A stretch of DNA of 8,542 nt, from contig JAUUYV010000052.1 of NCBI GenBank assembly GCA_030590275.1, positions 1-8,542 of the forward strand. Reading direction: 5' to 3'. Source of the stretch: Porticoccaceae bacterium (GTDB lineage Bacteria > Pseudomonadota > Gammaproteobacteria > Pseudomonadales > Porticoccaceae). Below the pieces are notes generated by a model that did no database searches, was not told where the DNA came from, and was given only the letters and a program-made list of their open reading frames with translations. Position 1 is the first letter of the stretch, and each line of letters starts with the position of its first letter. The position numbers and the translations under genes are program-made. This document shows positions 1-5,882 of the stretch, piece after piece.

Positions 1-10
1 CTTCAGCTGT

Positions 11-35
11 TAAGAGCCTTCCGCCACTAAGAGCC
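11..35. repeat. Short direct repeat TAAGAGCC, 17-bp period, at the end of the CobW gene
   Basis: TAAGAGCC occurs at 11-18 and 28-35. The right copy contains the complement of the TAG stop of the CobW-type gene. It may be a small slippage duplication; no function is evident, and no terminator can be judged because the window ends 26 bp after the gene. Confidence 0.4.
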
Positions 36-1010
36 CCCGACAACGCGATCAAACAGGGCCTCTATTTCCGTTTTCTCCAGCCCTTCAGTAATAAATACAA
101 AGCGGCTTTCCACTCGCCCACCAGGCCAGGCTGGCAACCAGGTCAACGGGTACACTTTCTCTCTCACCCCATGAACCACCGCAGGAGTAGATTCTCGCCC
201 CGCGACCAGAGCCAAACCTTTAACACGCAATAGTTGCTCGGGCTTATAATTAACCAGATCCTGAAAAAACAAAACAAGATCGGCCAGAGCCATCGGTTTT
301 TCGAGGCACAGGGTAAAGGTATTGATACCATTGTGCGAGTGGTTCCTGTCCCGTGCAGACTGCTCTACAGCTAACCAGCGCTCGAAGTCGGTCGCATTGT
401 ATTTCGTTGGGTAATAGTCATCGGCAAGTAGATCATTGAGCTCGAACTCAGATACCTCCCTAATGCTCGCCCCAGGGTTGAGATCCGCGAGACGCTCCCG
501 CAGACCTTCAGAGGAGCTAACTTCAGGCAGTTCGGTTTTACTAATCAGCAGCTGATCGGCCAGGGCCACCTGGCGGCGAGAAACATCCTGATCAATCAGG
601 GTTCGCTCGCCGACCACAGCATCCACCAACGTAACTACCGACTGCATGCGGTAGACCTTTTTTAGCTCTGTGTTAGCCATAAAGGTATGAATGATGGGCA
701 CCGGATCGGCCAGCCCTGTGGTCTCGATCAACACCCGATTAAACCGCGGAATATCGCCGACGGCTCGGAGATAAAACAGGTTACGCAACTCCAGCGCCAG
801 ATCTTCGCGAATAGTGCAGCAGATACAACCGTTCATCAGCTGCAAAATATTCTCGCTGCTGGCGGTAATTAAAGTATGGTCGAGGTCGGTTTCGCCGAAT
901 TCATTAACAATAACCGCGGTGTCGGCTAACTCAGGGCTAGATAGCAAACGAGAAAGCAAGGTGGTTTTGCCACTACCGAGGAAACCAGTGAGGACGGTAA
1001 CAGGAATCAC
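27..1010 (-). CDS. COG0523/CobW-family GTPase, putative metal chaperone
   Basis: The 327-residue protein is a G3E-family P-loop GTPase. It starts with the typical IPVTVLTGFLGSGKTT (Walker A at 9-17), then VNEFGE (35-40), the metal-binding CxCC motif GCICC (61-65), ETTGLADP (96-103), SKTE (157-160) in place of the NKxD guanine motif, a short HSH (224-226), and a CobW C-terminal domain at about 230-325. The family moves Zn, Co or Fe into client proteins with GTP hydrolysis. The start is a GTG at 1010, fixed by the family N-terminus and by an in-frame TAA 18 bp upstream; it lacks a good Shine-Dalgarno, suggesting modest expression or reliance on ligase translation 23 bp upstream. Since it is the last gene in a putative carboxylase set with a CxxC zinc subunit, loading metal into that enzyme is a reasonable inference. 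Which metal is unknown. Confidence 0.9.
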   Translation of the reverse strand: MIPVTVLTGFLGSGKTTLLSRLLSSPELADTAVIVNEFGETDLDHTLITASSENILQLMNGCICCTIREDLALELRNLFYLRAVGDIPRFNRVLIETTGLADPVPIIHTFMANTELKKVYRMQSVVTLVDAVVGERTLIDQDVSRRQVALADQLLISKTELPEVSSSEGLRERLADLNPGASIREVSEFELNDLLADDYYPTKYNATDFERWLAVEQSARDRNHSHNGINTFTLCLEKPMALADLVLFFQDLVNYKPEQLLRVKGLALVAGRESTPAVVHGVREKVYPLTWLPAWPGGRVESRFVFITEGLEKTEIEALFDRVVGGS

Positions 1011-1033
1011 AGAAAGAACTCGGCCGTATTAAC

Positions 1034-2593
1034 CTAGTTAACCTGACGGGTCTGATCACCCCAGTACTTCGCACGCAAGGCTTTTTTATCGGGCTTACCG
1101 TAGGCGGTGAGCGGGATATCATCCACAACTTCGATGGTTTTTGGTGCTTTGTAAGCCGCCAGGCGATCCTTACAGAACGCAATTAAGTCAGCCTCATCCA
1201 AACCCTCATCTGCGGGAATCACCGCCGCGCAAACTGCTTCGCCCCAGTCCTTGTGAGGAATCCCGATGACCATAACCTGTTTTACACCGGGGTGTTCCTG
1301 CACCACGTTCTCCACCTCGGTAGAATACACATTCATACCGCCGGAAATAATCATATCCTTGGAACGATCAACAATAAAGACGTGACCAGTATCAAGCTGA
1401 TATCCGACATCTCCGGTTTTTAACCACTCACCGGCGTAGACCTCATCGGTTTTTTCTGGCTCGTTGTAATAGCACTCCAGGCTGTAAGGAGAGCGCACCA
1501 TAATTTCACCCACCTCACCAAAGGCCACCGGCTCGCCGGCATCATCGCCGATACACACCTCAGCGGTAAGCACTGGTTGCCCGCAAGAACCCAAAAAGCG
1601 TTCATCCAGATGGTCGGCCTTGGATAATTTAGTAGCAAAATCTGGAACTTCTGTTTGACCAAACAGCTGCAACAGCACCGGGCCAAATTTATCCAGCACT
1701 TCCTGCAGGCGCACTTTGGTAATAGGAGCCGCTCCATAAACCAGGGTGCGCAATGAAGAAATGTCGTGCCGCGCTGTGTCATAAGCATCTAACACCCGGT
1801 AAATCATGGTGGGCACCATGAAGGTCCAGGTGATTTTGTCCTGACTGATGGTGTCGAGCACCAACTCTGGGTCAAATTTATTGTGTATATAGGTGCATGC
1901 ACCGTGCAACAGTCCTGCCTGCAACATAAACCCTGCTGCGTGGGGCAAGGGGCTAGTGAGCAAAAGCTTTTCATCTTCAGCTATTTCGGCATTCATCACG
2001 TGAGTGAGGCCATTAATCATCATCGCGCCGTGAGTGTGCAGCACCCCTTTTGAACGGCCGGTGGTACCGCCGGTATAAAGGATAAACGCGGGGTCCTGAG
2101 GCCCGACTTCCAACCATTCAAAGGGCTGGGGATCATCCCCAAACAGCCCATTCCAGTTTTTATGGCTTTCATCAATGCCACTGCCCACATCATCCAGCTC
2201 GTAGATATGCTCGAGGTCAGTAGTGGCAAGTTCTGCTTTATCGAGCTTGTCTGTCAACGAGCTATGCACCACCAGAGCTTTTGCCCCGGAGTGACCGACC
2301 ATATAACCCACATCACTCTTGCTAAGCATTTCATTCAGAGGCACCTTAACCGCCCCCAGTTTAAATATGGCTAGATCGGTCACTACAAACTCAACACAGT
2401 TACGAAACAAAATCGCCAGGCGGTCGCCCTTACCAACTCCAGCCGCGTTTAAGTGTGTCGCCAAATTACTGGATAAGTTGTCCAGCTCTTTATAGGTGTA
2501 GCACTGGCCATCAACCACCAACGCAGTTTTAGAGGCATAGCGCCATAAGGCATTGCGAAACATAAATTGAGCGGATTGGCTGGTATGGTGCAT
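1034..2593 (-). CDS. AMP-forming acyl-CoA ligase, likely 3-oxo-acid (benzoylacetate-type) CoA ligase
   Basis: The 519-residue protein is a complete class I adenylate-forming (ANL) enzyme: acid + ATP + CoA gives acyl-CoA + AMP + PPi. Motifs are the A3 phosphate loop YTGGTTGRSKG (173-183), A5 LFGQTE (310-315), A7 GEWLKTGD (388-395), the hinge region DRSKDMIISGG (409-419) and A10 YGKPDKKALR with the expected catalytic lysine K500. The A3 loop has Gly where Ser is commonest (YTSGTTG). The start at 2593 is preceded by GAGA at about eight bases; a second ATG at codon 11 is possible but leaves a shorter N-terminus than usual. Its place downstream of a carboxylase set mirrors benzoylacetate-CoA ligase (bal) after apcABCDE in Aromatoleum, so the likely substrate is the 3-oxo acid made by the carboxylase. 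Substrate specificity cannot be read from sequence; medium-chain or aromatic acids are alternatives. Confidence 0.88.
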   Translation of the reverse strand: MHHTSQSAQFMFRNALWRYASKTALVVDGQCYTYKELDNLSSNLATHLNAAGVGKGDRLAILFRNCVEFVVTDLAIFKLGAVKVPLNEMLSKSDVGYMVGHSGAKALVVHSSLTDKLDKAELATTDLEHIYELDDVGSGIDESHKNWNGLFGDDPQPFEWLEVGPQDPAFILYTGGTTGRSKGVLHTHGAMMINGLTHVMNAEIAEDEKLLLTSPLPHAAGFMLQAGLLHGACTYIHNKFDPELVLDTISQDKITWTFMVPTMIYRVLDAYDTARHDISSLRTLVYGAAPITKVRLQEVLDKFGPVLLQLFGQTEVPDFATKLSKADHLDERFLGSCGQPVLTAEVCIGDDAGEPVAFGEVGEIMVRSPYSLECYYNEPEKTDEVYAGEWLKTGDVGYQLDTGHVFIVDRSKDMIISGGMNVYSTEVENVVQEHPGVKQVMVIGIPHKDWGEAVCAAVIPADEGLDEADLIAFCKDRLAAYKAPKTIEVVDDIPLTAYGKPDKKALRAKYWGDQTRQVN

Positions 2594-2620
2594 ATCGAAG
2601 TCTCGTAATAATCGAATCTG

Positions 2621-2649
2621 TTTATACCGCTAGTATTGGATAAACGGTA
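2621..2649 (-). promoter_or_regulatory. Possible proximal promoter of the ligase gene (TATAAA -10)
   Basis: On the minus strand, TATAAA (complement of 2621-2626) matches the -10 consensus in five of six positions and would place a transcript start roughly 20 bases before the ATG at 2593. The hexamer 17 bp upstream (TACCGT) is a poor -35, so the promoter would need an activator. The overlapping inverted repeat would suit such a factor. Low confidence. Confidence 0.2.
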
Positions 2650-2650
2650 T
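2624..2650. repeat. Inverted repeat ATACCG-N15-CGGTAT upstream of the ligase gene, possible operator
   Basis: Perfect 6-bp arms lie at 2624-2629 (ATACCG) and 2645-2650 (CGGTAT), 15 bp apart, giving a centre-to-centre distance of 21 bp, two helical turns. Adjacent bases add a second overlapping symmetry, TTTATACCG against ATAAACGG. The right-hand boundary on the minus strand overlaps a possible -10 box (TATAAA), about 30 bp before the ligase ATG, a sensible place for a repressor or activator site. Six-base arms can arise by chance in AT-rich DNA, so this is a candidate only. Confidence 0.3.
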
Positions 2651-2748
2651 CTATCTGAATTGGGTTCGCGCCTGCGAGCAGTAGCAGTAGTTCGTATCTG
2701 GGATTCGAGCTTTTAATTCAGAGCAATAATTTTAATGTGTCGTCCAGG

Positions 2749-2778
2749 ATATTATTCTGAATACTGCTCAAGGCTCAA
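2749..2778 (-). promoter_or_regulatory. Possible distal promoter overlapping the end of the epsilon-like gene
   Basis: On the minus strand TTGAGC (complement of 2773-2778) is followed after 18 bp by TAATAT (complement of 2749-2754), a weak sigma-70-like pair. It would give a leader of about 150 nt before the ligase start. The -35 half lies in a 7-bp tandem repeat (CCTTGAG twice, 2767-2780) that contains the stop codon of the epsilon-like gene. Weak matches of this kind are common in AT-rich DNA. Confidence 0.15.
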
Positions 2779-3599
2779 GGTAAAGTAGTGATGCGTTCAA
2801 TCACCGACTTTGGGTCGAGCTCAGCAGGCACGTCCCCGTAAAGGCAAACTCCGTCCATCGAGCTTAAGTCCTTACCGGCCCAAAACTCCTTATTCAAACC
2901 TCCACCGCAGACTTTTTCCTGAGCGGCTGTATCGGTGACGGATAAATCGGACATCAAGTAAAGGTCAGACTCTAGTTCACTGAGCCCCTCAGACTGCTCA
3001 TTGTCAACGAGTCGTAGCGCAAACACCCAGTCGTAATGCCCGGCAACACTCTGCAAAACTTCGCAGGCTTCACTTTTGTCGCCCAAATCCACATCACTGC
3101 TCACAAAAGCCAGAACTACCCCGGCAATGGATAGCTCGGCAAAGCCACGCAATAAATCCGCCAGCAAAGTCGCTGTGTCGTCGAGCATGTCAAAATCTAT
3201 ATTCGAAGATTCTTCACCCAATCGCATTAATAGCGCCGACGGTGACGGCAGCTGCAGGATCACATCGACCCTGTCACTTAACTGGTGGGACATCGCCGCG
3301 ATAGCATCAGCACAGAACGCTTTGACAGCGGTGTTTTCAAGTACCGCGGAGACTCGCTCAGCTCCTACGCTATCCACCGCCAATTCAGCATTGGCAGCAA
3401 ACACCGCTCCAAAATCAAAGCTCACCACCTGCGAGCCAAGCACCTTATTAGCATCGGCAAGACCCGCTGCATAGCGCATGGGCTCCCGATACCAGCCTTC
3501 ATGTTCGTTGCCAATTACCTTGCGAGCATAATCCTCAAACGCGAGCCAACGCAGAATCAGCGTATCTCCGTTTAACCAGCTTTTAATTAAGCCTGACAT
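2775..3599 (-). CDS. Putative epsilon (ApcE-like) subunit of ketone carboxylase; fold not recognised with certainty
   Basis: The product is 274 residues, about 30 kDa, rich in Asp and Glu, with no signal peptide or membrane segment, so probably cytoplasmic. Its position between the HyuB-like gene and the CoA ligase, and its size, match the 34-kDa epsilon subunit of acetophenone carboxylase, which falls off the core complex in purification but is needed for activity. Alternating hydrophobic strand-like blocks (VVSFDFG 58-64, VDVILQLPSP 111-120, IAGVVLAFVSSD 158-169, DWVFALRLVDN 190-200, DGVCLYGDVPAEL 249-261) suggest a TIM-barrel-like alpha/beta fold recalling the UroD/MetE type, but I see no firm catalytic motif. 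The ATG at 3599 has only a weak GAG about a dozen bases upstream. It lies 33 bp after the HyuB stop and in the same frame. The epsilon assignment rests mainly on context. Confidence 0.6.
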   Translation of the reverse strand: MSGLIKSWLNGDTLILRWLAFEDYARKVIGNEHEGWYREPMRYAAGLADANKVLGSQVVSFDFGAVFAANAELAVDSVGAERVSAVLENTAVKAFCADAIAAMSHQLSDRVDVILQLPSPSALLMRLGEESSNIDFDMLDDTATLLADLLRGFAELSIAGVVLAFVSSDVDLGDKSEACEVLQSVAGHYDWVFALRLVDNEQSEGLSELESDLYLMSDLSVTDTAAQEKVCGGGLNKEFWAGKDLSSMDGVCLYGDVPAELDPKSVIERITTLP

Positions 3600-3632
3600 C
3601 TGGCTTAAGTCTCGGCCGTCGTTAGCATCACC

Positions 3633-5870
3633 TTAAGCCTGTTTGAGGGCGGCGAGTTCAGCTTGCAATCGAGCAATCTCAACATCTTTAGGATCGGGCA
3701 TCATTACCGGTTCAATGGCATCGGCGGGGCAAGTACGGTCAGGTGTACCCAGATGCAACACCGTCGGATCGTCCCAACTGCCATAATACGGCAGGTTCTC
3801 GGGAGGTTTAGCCTGAGTCCATTCGGCGGCAAACTCCTTGAAAGGTTTGGCCCGTGCCAGGCGAGCTTTGCGCTCGTCGGCCCGAGCTTTATCAGTGGCC
3901 TCCTGGTCGAGGGCACCAGTATCGTAATCCATCACCACATGGTACATATTTTCGATCACGTCTTTCGAGACAATGCCGTCCGTCCAATCCCTGGCGATTT
4001 GCGCTGGATCGCGCTCCAACACGTCGCCATAGCCACCCCCGCCACCCTGGGTGATCATATACAACTCTCCAGGCTCCGCCATTTCAAACTGCAAGCCACA
4101 GTGATGGGAACTGTAAGTAGCGCCGGGAAAGGGTTGATCGTTCATGATGTCTTCGATGGTGTAGCGCATCAATTCACGATTGTCTTTCATGACCTCAAAT
4201 ACATTGACGCCTTTCACTTTACACAGCGGGTAACAACCCGGCGCATAACCGCCGAAAATGCCATAGGTAGAAGGAAACTTGGAGCCAATAACGTTAACCA
4301 TATAACCCCAGGCCTGGGTGTCTTTATGGGTAACAATTTGCTGATAACCGTGACCGCCCCGGTGCATACCAAACCCGCAGTTATCGACCATCACCTTGTG
4401 CGGTACCAATTTCATCATCGGTACTTCTTCTTCGATTAACTCCTGCTCGCCAATATCGGCCATGGACGCAAAGATCGGTGCCATGGAGTGCTCTCCATCG
4501 CGGGTTGCTCGCGCTGCACCACCCATGCCATTAAGGTCGGCACACACGTTACCGACAAATTCGTTGTGCTGGCTAAAACCACCGTACACAAAGGTTGTAA
4601 TCATGTTGTACCAACAGGAAATAATGTCAGTAGAACGGAAACCCGCGGCGAACATGAGTTTAGGAATGGCACTCTGTACCGCAGTAAATGCGGGGAAGAA
4701 CGTCATCATGCTCTGGGCATTTGGTGCTTCCGGCGAGCAGTTAAGCGCAGAACCTTCGTCAGTCAATACGGTAATAGGCGCAAATACTGCCTGATTACGA
4801 GGCAGGTCAGGCCACACAAACATTAAAAACAACTGTGCCAACATGCCCTTCATAGATGCCAACACCGTGTTGTTCGCCCGATTCAAAAACTGTGGCGAAG
4901 AACCCCGAAAATCGATAATCAGTTCATCGTCTTTTTTAGTCACCTCGCAACGAATCTTGATTAGTACATTTTCACGCAGGGTGCTGTCGGCAAACACGTT
5001 AGAACACACTTTACCGTCGGGCCAGGTGCGAAAACGACGACGTACTTCCATCTCGGTGTCGGTAAGCGTACCGCGCACTGTCGCTAAAAAGGCATCGACA
5101 CCGTAGTCTTTAATGATTTCTTCGACACGTTTTTTTATGCGCAGGCAAGCGTGCAACTTGGACTTCATACCTTCCATTTGCAGCTTCGGCTCACGCACTG
5201 AGTTTTGCAGGAAAGTCAGCAGATCCTTGCGGAACTCGTAATTTTCGCCCACCTTGAGGGGCGACATTTTCAAACCCTCATCGTAGGGGCTTTCCGCACC
5301 GCCGGGCATACCACCGGGTTCGCAGGCACCGTTTTCACCTTCGTGCACAATCGAACCCACAAAACACACGATCTCACCCTCGTGGAATACCGGCAGGGAC
5401 AAACTCTGATCCGTATTGTGAATATTGCCGTAGCGGGCATCGTTGTGCATAAAGATGTCGCCTTCACGCACACCCACGGTCGGATCATCTCTCCAGTACT
5501 TCAAAATAAATTTTTGTGGATGCTGAGCGAGCACCGAAAACACCAGCACACCACCTGCGCTGGACAGTGCCAGATCCCCCTGGCAGGAGAAAATACCAGC
5601 GATCAAATCGCCCCATTTCGCACCGGGAGCCGCACCCATTTGCTCCACCATGTCAAAGGACTCGTTACAGGCAGTCTGCAAACGATTGCGGATTAAATTA
5701 ATGTCTTCGGACCTGTCTTTCCAGGCCTCGACGGCAGCGGCTTCCTTCGCTGAAGGTATAGAAACACTGTGGTCGCGCATAATCTCGGGGTCTGGCCCCA
5801 GAAAAAGCACATTCTCATCGAGAAACTGTTCGATCAGGCTACGTTCACCAGGTGATTGTTTTTCATTCAT
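3633..5870 (-). CDS. HyuB-like subunit of ketone carboxylase (Apc beta-type)
   Basis: The 745-residue protein belongs to the hydantoinase B / acetone carboxylase alpha family. Supporting segments are GDIFMHNDARYGNIHNTD (137-154, the GD.F..ND....H..D signature), GGMPGGAESPYDEGLKM (186-202), DFRGSSPQFLNRANN (320-334), HRGGHGYQQIV (503-513) and QGGGGGYGDVLERDP (608-622). In Apc this subunit carries a unique barrel plus polyproline-helix fold and is thought to host the C-C bond-forming chamber. Histidines at 142, 151 and 163 are possible metal ligands, which is inference only. After about residue 690 a proline-rich linker leads to a short amphipathic helix, DPKDVEIARLQAELAALKQ, with coiled-coil spacing. 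The start has GAGGAG nine bases upstream and lies 12 bp after the stop of the HyuA-like gene. Length is typical of Apc/acetone carboxylase large subunits and longer than many HyuB proteins. Confidence 0.88.
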   Translation of the reverse strand: MNEKQSPGERSLIEQFLDENVLFLGPDPEIMRDHSVSIPSAKEAAAVEAWKDRSEDINLIRNRLQTACNESFDMVEQMGAAPGAKWGDLIAGIFSCQGDLALSSAGGVLVFSVLAQHPQKFILKYWRDDPTVGVREGDIFMHNDARYGNIHNTDQSLSLPVFHEGEIVCFVGSIVHEGENGACEPGGMPGGAESPYDEGLKMSPLKVGENYEFRKDLLTFLQNSVREPKLQMEGMKSKLHACLRIKKRVEEIIKDYGVDAFLATVRGTLTDTEMEVRRRFRTWPDGKVCSNVFADSTLRENVLIKIRCEVTKKDDELIIDFRGSSPQFLNRANNTVLASMKGMLAQLFLMFVWPDLPRNQAVFAPITVLTDEGSALNCSPEAPNAQSMMTFFPAFTAVQSAIPKLMFAAGFRSTDIISCWYNMITTFVYGGFSQHNEFVGNVCADLNGMGGAARATRDGEHSMAPIFASMADIGEQELIEEEVPMMKLVPHKVMVDNCGFGMHRGGHGYQQIVTHKDTQAWGYMVNVIGSKFPSTYGIFGGYAPGCYPLCKVKGVNVFEVMKDNRELMRYTIEDIMNDQPFPGATYSSHHCGLQFEMAEPGELYMITQGGGGGYGDVLERDPAQIARDWTDGIVSKDVIENMYHVVMDYDTGALDQEATDKARADERKARLARAKPFKEFAAEWTQAKPPENLPYYGSWDDPTVLHLGTPDRTCPADAIEPVMMPDPKDVEIARLQAELAALKQA

Positions 5871-5882
5871 GCTGAATTCTCC

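Larger units (their letters stand above)
2594..2774 (-). other. 181-bp intergenic region before the CoA ligase gene
   Basis: This is the only sizeable gap between genes here and is more AT-rich than its flanks. No ORF or RNA gene is visible. It holds an inverted repeat (ATACCG...CGGTAT) close to the ligase start, a weak dyad near the end of the preceding gene (TTCAGA at 2717-2722 with ATAAT at 2726-2730, against ATTATTCTGAA at 2751-2761) and a short CAGTAGCAGTAG trinucleotide run near 2679-2690. No G+C-rich hairpin followed by a T run is present on the minus strand, so a classical rho-independent terminator after the epsilon-like gene is not supported. The gap may carry a secondary promoter allowing separate ligase expression. 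Confidence 0.6.

Noticed and set aside
2679..2690. CAGTAGCAGTAG trinucleotide run
   Set aside because: Only two six-base units; too short to be meaningful as a repeat tract.
2717..2761. Dyad after the epsilon-like gene as a terminator
   Set aside because: The stem is AT-rich with a 3-base bulge and a 20-base loop, and no T run follows on the minus strand.
3663..4439. 258-codon open frame on the plus strand
   Set aside because: Antisense to the conserved C-terminal half of the HyuB-like gene, with no domain or ribosome site.
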